Of a DNA stretch of 46,158 bases, positions 9,600 to 18,236 are shown one piece after another; the first letter of the stretch is position 1, and every line of letters starts with the position of its first letter. A program made the translations under genes and the position numbers. Below the pieces are notes generated by a model. That model did not search any database. It was not told the DNA's origin and saw nothing but the letters and a program-made list of their open reading frames with translations. Source of the DNA: Micromonospora tarensis (GTDB lineage Bacteria; Actinomycetota; Actinomycetes; Mycobacteriales; Micromonosporaceae); the NCBI RefSeq assembly GCF_016803395.1, contig NZ_JAEVHL010000026.1, forward strand, positions 1 to 46,158, given 5' to 3'.

Positions 9600-10297
9600 T
9601 CAGCGGCGTCGCGCGGTGATCAGCGTCGGTTTGGCCTCCAGATGCGACAACCCGTTCCAGGCCAGGTTGACCAGGTGCGCCGCCACCGTCTCCTTGCGCG
9701 GCTTGCGCACCTCCAGCCACCAGCGGCCGGTCAGTGCCACCATCCCGACAAGCGCCTGCGAGTACAACTCGGCGAGCTTCGGATCGTACCCACGGCTGTT
9801 GAACTCGGCGCCCAGGATGTGCTCGACCTGGTGCGCCACGTCGTTCATCACGCTGCTGAAGTTGGCCGTGCCGGACATCAGCGGTGACTCGCGGACCAGC
9901 ACCCGGAAACCGCTGGTCTCCTCTTCGATGTAGCCGAGCAGCGCCAGCGCGGCCTGTTCCAGCAGCTCACGGGGGTGCCCGGCGGTCAACGCCGTGGTGA
10001 TCCGGTCCAGCAGGGCGCGGACCTCCCGGTCCACCACCACCGCGTAGAGCCCTTCCTTGCCGCCGAAGTGCTCGTACACGACCGGCTTGGAGACCTTTGC
10101 GCGGGACGCACCTCCTCGATGGAGGTGGCGTCGAAACCGCGTTCGGCGAAGAGTTGCCGGCCCGTCGCGATCAACTGCTCGCGTCGTTGGGCCGCTGACA
10201 TCCGGACCCGGGAGGTGGCAGGCTTGGCTTTCGGGGTCGGCGGTGTCGCCCGTCGGGCCCCGACGCCCGCGCTGTCACCCTCGTTGACCTGGGGCAT
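9600..10297 (-). CDS. TetR family transcriptional regulator (frameshifted in this sequence)
   Basis: A one-component repressor of about 232 residues with an N-terminal helix-turn-helix and a C-terminal ligand domain. The N-terminal part (RREQLIATGRQLFAERGFDA) and the remainder (VYEHFGGKEGLYAVVV onward) lie in different frames. The break is near 10108-10111: GAGGTGCGTCCCGC should be GAGGTGGCGTCCCGC, which restores EEVASRAKVSKPVVYEHF, the recognition helix. ATG 10297 is preferred; a GTG at 10363 is also in frame. It lies 222 bp downstream of a fatty acid desaturase on the same strand, and a TetR-style palindrome precedes the desaturase, so control of membrane lipid desaturation is a reasonable inference. 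Confidence 0.85.
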
Positions 10298-10519
10298 GTC
10301 GCCGCCTTGCTGGCGCTCGGTGACGCCCTGCCGTGGAATGGTGCCTCCGCTGTGCCCGTTCACGTCGTCGCCTCACTGGCGGACGGTCCGACCGCCCCGC
10401 CGGGCCGTTCGACCGTGCCCGGATCAGGCTCGGCTCCCCATCCGCCGAGCCGTCCGGTCCCCCGCGTGGCTCGGCCATCCGGTCATCCTGCCAGGCGGCC
10501 TCCCCCGGCACCGCCCGGT

Positions 10520-11485
10520 TTAGCGGGGTGCGACCGGCTTCACCAGCTTGGCGGCGAGGCGCTCCGGCTTGGGCCAGCGCACCTGAGTCGCCGCGCCCAT
10601 CTTCTCGAACAGCCAGATCACCCGGGCGGAGATGTCCACCTGGCCGCGCAGCACGCCGTGCCGGGCACTGGTCGGGTCGGCGTGGTGCAGGTTGTGCCAG
10701 CTCTCGCCGAACGACAGGATCGCCAGCGGCCAGAAGTTCGACGCGCGGTCGCCCTGGCGCATCGCGAACGGACGCTCGCCGTAGACGTGACAGACCGAGT
10801 TGATCGCCCAGGTGACGTGGTGCAGCAGACCGATCCGGACCAGCCCGGCCCAGAAGAAGGCGGTCAGCGCGCCCTGCCAGGACCAGGTCACCAGGCCGCC
10901 GATCACTGCCGGGCCGAGCAGTGAGATGGCCACCAGTGCGGGGAAGAGGCGGTCGACGCGGCTGATGTCACGGTCGGCGATGAGGTCCGGTGCGAAACGC
11001 TCGCGGTTGGACAGTTCCCGGCGGAACAGCCAGCCCACGTGTGCGTGGAACAGCCCCCGGGTCAACGCCCAGAAGCTGGTGCCGAAGCGCCACGGGGAGT
11101 GCGGGTCACCCTCCAGATCGGAGAACGCGTGGTGCCGCCGGTGGTCGGCGACCCACTGGATGATCTCGCCCTGCACGGCCAGCGAACCCGCGACCGCCAG
11201 GGTCACCCGCAGCCACCGCTTGGCCTTGAAGGAGCCGTGCGTGAAGTAGCGGTGGAAGCCGACCGTGATGCCGAGCCCGGATACGACGTACCAGACCAAG
11301 CCGATGATCACGTCGGTCCAGCCCAGCCAGCCACCCCAGGCCACCGGGACGGCGACCAGCAGGGCGACGAAGGGGATCACCACGAATGCCCAGAGGGCGG
11401 CCAGGATTCCGGAGGACTGGCTGCCGTCGGTGAGTGGTTTGGGGCCGGGGGTGGCGGTGTTGGGATCGAGCAGGGCAGTGGACAT
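10520..11485 (-). CDS. Acyl-CoA/acyl-lipid delta-9-type fatty acid desaturase
   Basis: A membrane di-iron desaturase of 321 residues that introduces a double bond into fatty acyl chains. The three histidine boxes are clear: HRYFTH at residues 78-83, HRRHH at 115-119 and HNLHH near 255. Paired hydrophobic segments lie before the first box (ILAALWAFVVIPFVALLVAV, VIIGLVWYVVSGLGITV) and after the second (LVAISLLGPAVIGGLV, LTAFFWAGLVRIGLL). ATG 11485 follows a GAGG ribosome-binding site. A 29-bp palindrome lies 38 bp upstream of the start, and a TetR gene follows on the same strand. Whether the substrate is acyl-CoA or acyl-lipid cannot be told from sequence alone. Confidence 0.92.
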   Translation of the reverse strand: MSTALLDPNTATPGPKPLTDGSQSSGILAALWAFVVIPFVALLVAVPVAWGGWLGWTDVIIGLVWYVVSGLGITVGFHRYFTHGSFKAKRWLRVTLAVAGSLAVQGEIIQWVADHRRHHAFSDLEGDPHSPWRFGTSFWALTRGLFHAHVGWLFRRELSNRERFAPDLIADRDISRVDRLFPALVAISLLGPAVIGGLVTWSWQGALTAFFWAGLVRIGLLHHVTWAINSVCHVYGERPFAMRQGDRASNFWPLAILSFGESWHNLHHADPTSARHGVLRGQVDISARVIWLFEKMGAATQVRWPKPERLAAKLVKPVAPR

Positions 11486-11522
11486 GGGACCTCGCAGGGG
11501 GATGGAAGCGACGAAGTTACGC

Positions 11523-11551
11523 CTACGTCACCGTAACTTACGGCACCGTAG
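11523..11551. promoter_or_regulatory. Operator-like palindrome upstream of the desaturase
   Basis: A 29-bp dyad centred at 11537 with 11 of 14 positions paired. The core CCGTAACTTACGG (11531-11543) is perfect, and outer CTACG (11523-11527) pairs with CGTAG (11547-11551). It sits 38-66 bp upstream of the desaturase ATG, overlapping where a promoter should be. The size and symmetry suit a TetR-family dimer or dimer pair. The adjacent TetR protein is the obvious candidate, which is inference. Confidence 0.55.
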
Positions 11552-11797
11552 ATCGCACGGGGAAGTTTGGAAAAAACCTCGCTTGGCGGCTCGAACCCGC
11601 AGGTCAGCAAGGTTTACCGGGGACGGGTGCGGGGGCTCGACTCGCCGCCGGTCGAGCCCTGCGGGTGGCCCACCGAGGGGTGCCGGGGGCCCGGGTCGGC
11701 GACGGGTGGGCGGGATGAGCGATGGCGTCCGGCGCTCGGGGCGCTAAGGTGTAGCGGCGGGATGTCCATCCCTCGTGCGACGTGCTCGCGTCGCTGA
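11552..11797. other. Gene-free region between desaturase and tRNA-Gln
   Basis: No convincing gene is seen here. The region holds a 9-bp hairpin (GGGCTCGAC 11633-11641 with GTCGAGCCC 11651-11659). CCCGCAGG (11596-11603) could pair with CCTGCGGG (11658-11665) around it, sharing two C residues. A run of six A residues lies at 11571-11576. The tRNA promoter presumably lies at the 3' side; TAAGGT near 11745 is a possible -10 box. Confidence 0.4.
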
Positions 11798-11869
11798 TCG
11801 GCCGTGGTGTAATTGGCAACACCCGGGTCTTTGGTACCCGTATTTCAGGTTCGAACCCTGGCGGCCGAG
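11798..11869 (+). tRNA. tRNA-Gln (anticodon UUG)
   Basis: A 72-base cloverleaf. Acceptor TCGGCCG (11798-11804) pairs with CGGCCGA (11862-11868), with discriminator G 11869. The anticodon stem CGGGT/ACCCG encloses the loop CTTTGGT, so the anticodon is TTG, which reads CAA and possibly CAG. The T arm has the loop TTCGAAC with the stem TCAGG/CCTGG, including one G-T pair. The 3' CCA is not encoded and would be added after transcription. It lies immediately upstream of glmU. Confidence 0.96.
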
Positions 11870-11979
11870 CTGCCCACCTACGTCCGTTTTAGGTTCCGGT
11901 GGGGGTAAGAGGGGAACGTGCCGGGCCTCGCGGTTAGCATGGCCGCGAGAGTGTCCGCCGTCCCGACGGGAGCCACGTC

Positions 11980-13539
11980 GTGCCCCAGTCCCACCTCCGT
12001 ACCGTCGTCGTGCTCGCCGCCGGTGAGGGCAAGCGGATGAAGTCGACACTGCCCAAGGTGCTGCACCCCCTGCTCGGTCGGACGCTGCTCGGCCACGTGC
12101 TGAGCGCCGCCGCCCCGCTGGGCGCGGACCGTACCGTCGTCGTGGTGGGGCACGGCGCCGACCAGGTGCGCGCGCACCTCTCCGAGGTCGCCCCGACCGC
12201 CACCCCCGTGCTCCAGGCCGAGCAACTCGGCACCGGGCACGCTGTGCGGATCGCACTGGAGGCCGTGCCGGACGGCGCGGGCACCGTCGTGGTGATCAAC
12301 GGGGACGTGCCACTGCTACGCCCGGAGACGGTGGGCGCGCTGGTGACCGCGCACGAGGAGGCCGCCGCGGCGGCCACCGTGCTGGCCGCCGAGGTGCCCG
12401 ATCCGACCGGCCTCGGGCGGATCGTCCGGGACGCCGACGGCCGGCTGGAGCAGATCGTCGAGGAGCGCGACGCCGACCCGACGCAGCGCGCGATCCGCGA
12501 GATCAACGCGGGCATCTACGCGTTCGACGCGGTCCGGCTGCGCGAGTCCCTCGGCAAGCTCTCCACCGACAACGACCAGGGCGAGGAGTACCTGACCGAC
12601 GTCTTCGGCCTACTCCGCTCGGCCGGCGAACCGGTCGCCGTGCACGTGGCCGTGGACCACGTCGAGACATTGGGCTGCAACGACCGGGTGGAGCTGGCGA
12701 TTCTGCGCCGGCTGCTGCGCGACCGGGTCAACGAGGCCTGGATGCGTACCGGGGTGAGCCTGCTCGACCCCGCGACCACCTGGATCGACGTGACGGTGGC
12801 GCTCGACCGCGACGCGGTGGTCGACCAGAACACCCAGCTGCGCGGCGGCACGGTGGTCGGCGCGGGAGCGTTGGTCGGCCCGGACGTGACGCTCGTCGAC
12901 ACCATCGTCGGCCCCGGCGCCTCGGTGGTCCGTAGCCACGCGGTCGGGGCCGAGGTCGGCGAGGGCGCCAGCGTCGGGCCGTACGCGTACCTGCGGCCGG
13001 CGGCGCGGTTGGGCGAGAAGGCGAAGGTCGGCACGTTCGTCGAGGTGAAGAACTCGCAGATCGGCACCGGTTCGAAGGTGCCGCACCTGACGTACGTCGG
13101 CGACGCGACGATCGGCGAGCAGACCAACATCGGCGCCGCCTCGGTCTTCGTGAACTACGACGGGGTCAACAAGCACCGCACGGTGATCGGCAGCCACGCG
13201 CGGACCGGGGCGGACAACATGTTCGTGGCGCCGGTCGAGGTGGGCGACGGGGCGTACACGGCCGCCGGCTCGGTCATCGTCGACGACGTGCCGGCGGGCG
13301 CGATGGGCGTCGCCCGGGCACGTCAGCGCAACATCGAGGGCTGGGTGGTGAAGCGGCGCGCCGGTACGGCCGCGGCGGAGGCGGCCCAGCGGGCCCGGGA
13401 CGCGGAGGGCGCGCAGCGAACTGGCGACGCGAAGGGTGCGTCGGAGGGGGCCGGTACCGCAAGCGACAGTGAGGCAATCCACGGGGTGGCCGAGACGGTG
13501 GGCGGTGCATCCGGCACGGGAGATACTGCAACCGAATAG
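11980..13539 (+). CDS. glmU: Bifunctional GlmU: N-acetylglucosamine-1-phosphate uridyltransferase / glucosamine-1-phosphate acetyltransferase
   Basis: GlmU makes UDP-N-acetylglucosamine, the precursor of peptidoglycan and other envelope glycans. The N-terminal nucleotidyltransferase domain carries LAAGEGKRMKSTLPKVLHP at residues 12-30 and the NGDVPLL segment near 107. The C-terminal acetyltransferase domain is a left-handed beta-helix of hexapeptide repeats from about residue 265, with FVEVKNSQIG and the catalytic-region VNYDGVNKHRT near 390. At 519 residues it is longer than the typical 456-495; the extra 50 or so residues are an Ala/Gly/Glu low-complexity tail. GTG 11980 follows GGGAG. It heads the conserved glmU-prs-rplY-pth cluster. 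Confidence 0.96.
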   Translation: MPQSHLRTVVVLAAGEGKRMKSTLPKVLHPLLGRTLLGHVLSAAAPLGADRTVVVVGHGADQVRAHLSEVAPTATPVLQAEQLGTGHAVRIALEAVPDGAGTVVVINGDVPLLRPETVGALVTAHEEAAAAATVLAAEVPDPTGLGRIVRDADGRLEQIVEERDADPTQRAIREINAGIYAFDAVRLRESLGKLSTDNDQGEEYLTDVFGLLRSAGEPVAVHVAVDHVETLGCNDRVELAILRRLLRDRVNEAWMRTGVSLLDPATTWIDVTVALDRDAVVDQNTQLRGGTVVGAGALVGPDVTLVDTIVGPGASVVRSHAVGAEVGEGASVGPYAYLRPAARLGEKAKVGTFVEVKNSQIGTGSKVPHLTYVGDATIGEQTNIGAASVFVNYDGVNKHRTVIGSHARTGADNMFVAPVEVGDGAYTAAGSVIVDDVPAGAMGVARARQRNIEGWVVKRRAGTAAAEAAQRARDAEGAQRTGDAKGASEGAGTASDSEAIHGVAETVGGASGTGDTATE

Positions 13540-13597
13540 TCCCTGACCCACCACCACCGGGTCGGGTACCGCCGACAAAACGGGAGCAGACGGGCCC

Positions 13598-14578
13598 ATG
13601 GGCAGCATCGTCGCCGAAAACCGCAAAAGCCTGATGCTCTTTTCCGGACGTGGCTTTCCGGAGTTGGCCAAGGAGATCGGTGAGGTGCTCGGCGTAGCGC
13701 CGACCCCGGCCGACGCGTACGAGTTCGCCAACGGCGAGATCTTCGTACGGTTCAAGGACTCCGTGCGCGGTTCGGACGCCTTCGTGGTGCAGTCCGTCAC
13801 GCACGGGGTGAACACCTGGGTCATGGAGACCCTGATCATGGTGGACGCGCTGAAGCGGGGGTCGGCCAAGCGGATCACCGTGGTGCTGCCGTTCTACCCG
13901 TACGCGCGGCAGGACAAGAAGCACCGCGGTCGGGAGCCGATCTCGGCCCGCCTGGTGGCGGACCTGTTGAAGACCGCCGGCGCGAACCGCATCCTCACCG
14001 TCGACCTGCACACCGCGCAGATCCAGGGCTTCTTCGACGGCCCGGTGGACCACCTCTTCGCGATGGACATCCTGGCCGAGTACGTCGAGCACAAGTACGC
14101 CGGCCGGCCGATGACCGTGGTGGCGCCGGACTCGGGCCGGGTGCGGGTGGCCGAGCGGTGGACCGACCGGTTGGGTGGCTGCCCGCTGGCGTTCATCCAC
14201 AAGACCCGGGACCCGATGAAGCCGAACCAGGTCGTGGCGAACCGGGTCGTCGGTGAGGTCGAGGGTCGGGTCTGCCTGATCGTCGACGACATGATCGACA
14301 CCGGTGGCACGATCGCCAAGGCCGCCGACATCCTCAAGGAGTCGGGTGCGGCGGAGATCGTGGTCGCGTCCACCCACGCGCTGCTGTCCGACCCGGCGAC
14401 CGAGCGGCTGAAGAACAGCTCGATCAGCGAGATCGTGGTGACCAACACGTTGCCGCTGCCGCCGGAGAAGCAGTTGGACAAGCTGACCGTGTTGTCGATC
14501 GCGCCGCTGCTGGCGCGGGCGATCCGGGAGGTCTTCGACGACGGTTCGGTGACCACCCTCTTCGGCGGCCTGAGCTGA
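13598..14578 (+). CDS. prs: Ribose-phosphate pyrophosphokinase
   Basis: PRPP synthetase transfers pyrophosphate from ATP to ribose-5-phosphate, supplying purine, pyrimidine, histidine and tryptophan synthesis. The 326-residue protein shows FANGEIFVRF near residue 45, the YPYARQDKKHRGREP catalytic loop near 102, and the PRPP-binding VDDMIDTGGT near 229. It begins MGSIVAENRKSLMLFSGRG from ATG 13598, with a GGGAG ribosome-binding sequence upstream. It lies 58 bp after glmU and is probably cotranscribed with it. Confidence 0.97.
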   Translation: MGSIVAENRKSLMLFSGRGFPELAKEIGEVLGVAPTPADAYEFANGEIFVRFKDSVRGSDAFVVQSVTHGVNTWVMETLIMVDALKRGSAKRITVVLPFYPYARQDKKHRGREPISARLVADLLKTAGANRILTVDLHTAQIQGFFDGPVDHLFAMDILAEYVEHKYAGRPMTVVAPDSGRVRVAERWTDRLGGCPLAFIHKTRDPMKPNQVVANRVVGEVEGRVCLIVDDMIDTGGTIAKAADILKESGAAEIVVASTHALLSDPATERLKNSSISEIVVTNTLPLPPEKQLDKLTVLSIAPLLARAIREVFDDGSVTTLFGGLS

Positions 14579-14913
14579 GCCGCGCGCCCCGTTTCCGGCA
14601 CTCGCGTTCCGGTGCGGGCGGGGCCTGACAAACTGGTCGAAACGAGGCCGGCGCGCTGGCGGCGAACCACACCGACGCGCCGGTCCCGAGCCGTGACCGG
14701 GGACTGCCGGAAACGCTGGAAACAGCTCGGGTAGACTGGTGCGGTTGCCACGGCGAGGGTGCCCGGCGGGCCGCTGAAAAGCGCCGCACGGAGGCACCGT
14801 CATCGACGCGGTGCTCCGGGCAGTCGTTCATGACGCATGAGCCCCAGCGAGCCCCTCGCCCCAGCACCGCCAGACGACAAGCCGCCGCAGCGAAAAGCAT
14901 CAGGAGTTTCCCC
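14579..14913. other. rplY leader and intergenic region
   Basis: No gene is seen in these 335 bases. A TAGACT -10-like box lies at 14732-14737. A hairpin at 14790-14817 (GGAGGCACCG with CGGTGCTCC, one bulged G) follows about 55 bases later, and the rplY ribosome-binding site AGGAG is at 14902-14906. A long 5' leader with a hairpin before a ribosomal protein gene could carry autogenous control, but I see no known leader motif. Confidence 0.4.
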
Positions 14914-15603
14914 GTGTCCGAGGTAAAGATCAGCGCCGAGCCCCGCACCGAGTTCGGCAAGGGTGGTGCCCGCCGTACCCGCCGGGCCGGCAAGGTGCCC
15001 GCCGTGCTGTACGGCCACGGCGAGAAGCCCAAGCACATCGCGCTGCCGTCGCGGGAGTTCGCCGCCGCGATCCGCAAGGGCGGTGCGAACCAGCTCTTCG
15101 CGATCGACATCACCGACGGCACCCAGGTGCTGGCGCTGCCGAAGGCGATCCAGCGTGACCCGATCCGGGACACCTTCGAGCACGTCGACCTCATCCTGGT
15201 CCGCCGGGGCGAGAAGGTCACCGTCGAGGTCCCGGTCCAGCTGACCGGCGAGGCCGCCCGGGACACCCTGATCGTGCACGACCACGACACCCTCTCGGTG
15301 ACCGCGGACGCCACCAAGGTCCCGGACCACCTCGAGGCCTCGATCGAGGGCCTGGAGGCGGGCACCCAGGTGACCGCCGGCGACGTCGAGCTGCCGGCCG
15401 GCGTCGAGCTGGCCGCCGACTCGGAGCTGACCGTCGCGTCGGTGACCGCCGCCCCGACCGCCGAGCAGCTCGAGGCGACGCTGCCCGAGGTCGAGGCGGC
15501 CACCGACGAGGCCGAGGCCGAGGTCGGCGAGACCACCGAGGGCTCCGAGGGCGCGGACGCCCCCGAGGGCGAGGAGCCGACCGAGGCGCGCACCGAGGCC
15601 TGA
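14914..15603 (+). CDS. rplY: 50S ribosomal protein L25/general stress protein Ctc
   Basis: L25 binds 5S rRNA in the large ribosomal subunit. The 229-residue protein is the long CTC/TL5 form: an N-terminal L25 domain ([20 protein letters not shown]) and a C-terminal beta domain up to about residue 190. An acidic, Glu-rich tail ends the protein. GTG 14914 is chosen because AGGAG lies seven bases upstream and the protein then begins MSEVKISAE; the frame is open earlier to 14830 but that part is not L25-like. It is followed by a terminator hairpin and pth. Confidence 0.95.
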   Translation: MSEVKISAEPRTEFGKGGARRTRRAGKVPAVLYGHGEKPKHIALPSREFAAAIRKGGANQLFAIDITDGTQVLALPKAIQRDPIRDTFEHVDLILVRRGEKVTVEVPVQLTGEAARDTLIVHDHDTLSVTADATKVPDHLEASIEGLEAGTQVTAGDVELPAGVELAADSELTVASVTAAPTAEQLEATLPEVEAATDEAEAEVGETTEGSEGADAPEGEEPTEARTEA

Positions 15604-15619
15604 TCGGTTCGTACTGTGC

Positions 15620-15653
15620 GACAGGCGTCCCCGGATGTTCGGGGGCGCCTGTC
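15620..15653. terminator. Intrinsic terminator-like hairpin after rplY
   Basis: GACAGGCG pairs with CGCCTGTC, and inner CCCCG pairs with CGGGG around a GATGTT loop, with one T/G pair between the two blocks. The stem is 14 bp and starts 17 bases after the rplY stop. There is no U-tract, as is usual for actinobacterial hairpin terminators. Confidence 0.65.
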
Positions 15654-15697
15654 GGCGTATCGGCACGCGGTGGGATGAGCGTCGGGAGGGACGGGTC

Positions 15698-16288
15698 GTG
15701 ACGGACGAGTCGGGGCCGTGGCTGGTGGTCGGCCTGGGCAACCCCGGGCGGGAGTACGCCGGCAACCGGCACAACGTCGGGTTCATGGTGGCCGAGCTGC
15801 TGGCCGGGCGGACGAGCGCGCGGTTCGGCCGGCACAAGCGGGCGGTGGCCGAGGTGGCCGAGACGCGGCTGGGGTTCGGTGGACCGAAGCTGGTGTTGGT
15901 GAAGCCGCTGACGTACATGAACCTCTCCGGCGGGCCGGTGGCCGCGCTGGCGCAGTTCTACAAGGTGCCGGCGGCGCAGGTCATCGCGGTCCATGACGAG
16001 CTGGACATCGGGTTCGGTCAGGTGCGGGTCAAGTTCGGCGGCGGCGAGGGCGGGCACAACGGCCTGCGCTCGATGTCGAAGTCGTTGGGCACGAAGGACT
16101 ACGCCCGGGTGCGGTTCGGCGTGGGCCGACCGCCGGGGCGGCAGGACCCGGCGGACTACGTGCTGTCGGATTTCGGCGCGGCGGAGCGCAAGGAAGTGGA
16201 TTTCCTGGTGGACCGGGCTGCCGACGTGGTGGAGTCGGTGATCCTCAAGGGCGTGGAGCCGACGCAGAACCTCTACCACGGCGGCTGA
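15698..16288 (+). CDS. pth: Peptidyl-tRNA hydrolase
   Basis: Pth releases peptides from peptidyl-tRNA that drops off the ribosome. The 196-residue protein has [18 protein letters not shown] near residue 12, whose histidine is the catalytic base, as well as [10 protein letters not shown] near 75, [10 protein letters not shown] near 97 and [12 protein letters not shown] near 115. GTG 15698 follows GGGAGGG at 15684; the longer in-frame start at 15635 would run through the terminator hairpin. Its place after rplY is typical of actinobacteria. Confidence 0.96.
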   Translation: MTDESGPWLVVGLGNPGREYAGNRHNVGFMVAELLAGRTSARFGRHKRAVAEVAETRLGFGGPKLVLVKPLTYMNLSGGPVAALAQFYKVPAAQVIAVHDELDIGFGQVRVKFGGGEGGHNGLRSMSKSLGTKDYARVRFGVGRPPGRQDPADYVLSDFGAAERKEVDFLVDRAADVVESVILKGVEPTQNLYHGG

Positions 16289-16419
16289 ACCGGGCGGGGC
16301 GTACCGGATCGGGCGTTGCGGGCCGGTAGTCTGCGCCTTTCGGCGTGCCGCGACCGGCGACGCGAGTCGCGGCGGATCGGCCCGTGCGGGCAGCGCGGCG
16401 AGGCGACGGGAGCGGGCAG

Positions 16420-17250
16420 ATGAGCAGTCCTCCGATGATCGATGGCGCGTTCGCCCGGTGGTTGGCGTCCCGGGCCGGGCAGGCACTGCTCGACCTGCGC
16501 ACGGAGCTGGGTTTCGCGGACACCGGGGCGCTGAAATCGGCCGGGGACAAGGTGTCGCACGACCTGATCCGCACGGAGTTGGCGAAGTGGCGCCCGGGTG
16601 ACGCGGTGCTCTCCGAGGAGGACGAGGGGTCGCGGTTGGCCTGGGCCGCGGAGGTGAACACCGGAGCGGTGTCGCGGCTGACCGCCGACCGAGTGTGGAT
16701 CATCGATCCGTTGGACGGCACCCGGGAGTTCGCCGAGGAGGGCCGCTCGGACTGGGCGGTGCACGTGGCGCTCTGGGCGCGTAACGCGCCGAGCCCGCAC
16801 GGCCTGCTGGCTGGCGCGGTGGGGCTGCCGGCCCAGCACCGGGTGCTGGGCACGGACTACCCGCCGGCGTACCCGCCGATGACCGTCGAGGCGGCGACCG
16901 CCGGCGAGCGGAAGATCCGGCTGGCGGCGAGTCGGAGTCGGCCGCCGGTCTTCCTGACCGACCTGGCCGAGGATGTCGGGGCGCACCTGGTGCCGATGGG
17001 TTCGGCCGGCGCGAAGATCGCCGCGGTGGTCACCGGTGAGGTGGACGCGTACATCCACGCCGGTGGGCAGTACGAGTGGGACTCGGCGGCCCCGATCGCT
17101 GTGGCGACGGCCACCGGACTGCACGCTTCCCGGATCGACGGTTCTGCGCTGAAATACAACGAGGCGGATCCGCGCCTGCCGGACCTGCTGGTCTGCCGCA
17201 AGGATCTCGCCAGCCGGTTGCTTGCAGCGCTGCAGAGGCATTCCGGGTAG
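16420..17250 (+). CDS. cysQ: 3'(2'),5'-bisphosphate nucleotidase, CysQ-like
   Basis: An inositol-monophosphatase-superfamily enzyme that likely hydrolyses 3'-phosphoadenosine 5'-phosphate (PAP), the by-product of sulfate assimilation. The 276-residue protein shows the metal-binding SEEDEGSR near residue 67, DPLDGTREF near 95 and WDSAAPIAVA near 225. ATG 16420 has GGGAG about 8 bases upstream. It lies directly upstream of cysD and cysN, which supports the sulfur role over inositol phosphatase activity. Two small overlapping mini-ORFs lie in the 75-bp gap to cysD. Confidence 0.9.
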   Translation: MSSPPMIDGAFARWLASRAGQALLDLRTELGFADTGALKSAGDKVSHDLIRTELAKWRPGDAVLSEEDEGSRLAWAAEVNTGAVSRLTADRVWIIDPLDGTREFAEEGRSDWAVHVALWARNAPSPHGLLAGAVGLPAQHRVLGTDYPPAYPPMTVEAATAGERKIRLAASRSRPPVFLTDLAEDVGAHLVPMGSAGAKIAAVVTGEVDAYIHAGGQYEWDSAAPIAVATATGLHASRIDGSALKYNEADPRLPDLLVCRKDLASRLLAALQRHSG

Positions 17251-17269
17251 CCTGAGCGGACTTCTTGAC

Positions 17270-17302
17270 ATGCCCGACCGGAAAGGTCTGGAAATCGGAT
17301 GA
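17270..17302 (+). CDS. Mini-ORF 1 of the cysD leader, MPDRKGLEIG
   Basis: An eleven-codon frame from ATG 17270 to TGA 17300-17302. Its stop overlaps the ATG of the next mini-ORF (ATGA at 17299-17302). It has only a weak ribosome-binding sequence. It is listed because it forms a chain of four-base overlaps leading to cysD. The chain is visible; translation is inferred. Confidence 0.3.
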   Translation: MPDRKGLEIG

Positions 17303-17328
17303 GCGAGCGAATCGAGCCGGTGTCATGA
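17299..17328 (+). CDS. Mini-ORF 2 of the cysD leader, MSERIEPVS
   Basis: A ten-codon frame from ATG 17299 to TGA 17326-17328, overlapping cysD by ATGA (17325-17328). Its start MSERIEP resembles MSARSEP of the mini-ORFs between galE and galK, and the DNA also matches at about 16 of 21 positions. That suggests a shared dispersed coupling sequence rather than a cysteine-sensing peptide; there are no cysteine codons. Confidence 0.35.
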   Translation: MSERIEPVS

Positions 17329-18236
17329 CCACTCCCGCGGCATACCAGGTCTCCCACCTGGACGCCCTGGAGGCGGAGAGCATCTTCGTCATGCGCGAGG
17401 TGGTCGCCGAGATGGAACGCCCGGTGCTGCTCTTCTCCGGCGGCAAGGACTCGATCGTCATGCTGCGGCTGGCGCAGAAGGCGTTCGCCCCGGCCAACAT
17501 TCCCTTCCCCGTCATGCACGTCGACACCGGGCACAACTTCCCCGAGGTCCTGGAATACCGCGACCAGCGGGTCGCCGAGCTGGGGTTGCAGCTCGTGCTG
17601 GCGAGCGTGCCGGAGGCCCTGGCCAGCGGCCTGGTCCGGGAGTCCGCCGACGGCATGCGTAACCGGATCCAGACGCCGGTGCTGCTGAACGCTGTGGAGA
17701 AGCACCGCTTCGACGCGCTGTTCGGTGGCGCCCGCCGCGACGAGGAGAAGGCGCGGGCCAAGGAGCGGGTGTTCAGCTTCCGCGACGAGTTCGGCCAGTG
17801 GGACCCGAAGAACCAGCGACCGGAGCTGTGGTCGCTGTACAACGGTCGGCACCACCCGGGCGAGTCGATCCGGGTCTTTCCGCTGTCCAACTGGACCGAG
17901 CTGGACGTCTGGCACTACATCGCCCGGGAACGCATCCCGCTGCCCTCGATCTACTACGCGCACGAGCGTGAGGTGATCGAGCGGGACGGCATGTTCTACG
18001 CCGTCAACGAGTTCTTCCGCCCCCGAGCGGGCGAGGAGCGGTTCAAGGCGCAGGTGCGTTACCGCACCGTCGGCGACGCCTCCTGCACCGCCGCGGTCCG
18101 TTCCGACGCGGACACCGTGGAGAAGGTCATCGAGGAGGTGGCGGCCACCCGGATCACCGAGCGTGGCGCCACCCGCGGTGACGACCGGGTCAGCGAGGCC
18201 GCCATGGAGGACCGCAAGCGGGAGGGCTACTTCTGA
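17325..18236 (+). CDS. cysD: Sulfate adenylyltransferase subunit 2
   Basis: CysD is the catalytic ATP-sulfurylase subunit that converts sulfate and ATP to adenosine 5'-phosphosulfate; it is driven by the CysN GTPase. The 303-residue protein has the pyrophosphatase-type P-loop LFSGGKDSIVML near residue 33 and the family segments FGGARRDEEKARAKER near 132 and FPLSNWTELDVWHYI near 185. ATG 17325 overlaps the preceding mini-ORF; the frame is open upstream to TTG 17265, but MTTPAAYQVSHLDALEAES is the usual N-terminus. No strong Shine-Dalgarno is present, consistent with translational coupling. It overlaps cysN by one base (TGATG). Confidence 0.96.
   Translation: MTTPAAYQVSHLDALEAESIFVMREVVAEMERPVLLFSGGKDSIVMLRLAQKAFAPANIPFPVMHVDTGHNFPEVLEYRDQRVAELGLQLVLASVPEALASGLVRESADGMRNRIQTPVLLNAVEKHRFDALFGGARRDEEKARAKERVFSFRDEFGQWDPKNQRPELWSLYNGRHHPGESIRVFPLSNWTELDVWHYIARERIPLPSIYYAHEREVIERDGMFYAVNEFFRPRAGEERFKAQVRYRTVGDASCTAAVRSDADTVEKVIEEVAATRITERGATRGDDRVSEAAMEDRKREGYF

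Noticed and set aside
11571..11630. A tRNA-like T-arm (GGGTTCGAGCC on the minus strand) followed by a T-run
   Set aside because: No matching acceptor, D arm or anticodon arm could be found, so it is not a tRNA gene and at most a chance fragment.
14790..14817. A known riboswitch or ribosomal-protein leader before rplY
   Set aside because: Only one modest hairpin is visible and no conserved riboswitch core is recognisable, so it is reported only as a leader region.
17265..17293. TTGACA at 17265 as a -35 box for cysD
   Set aside because: No acceptable -10 hexamer lies 16-18 bases downstream; the sequence there is CTGGAA-like.
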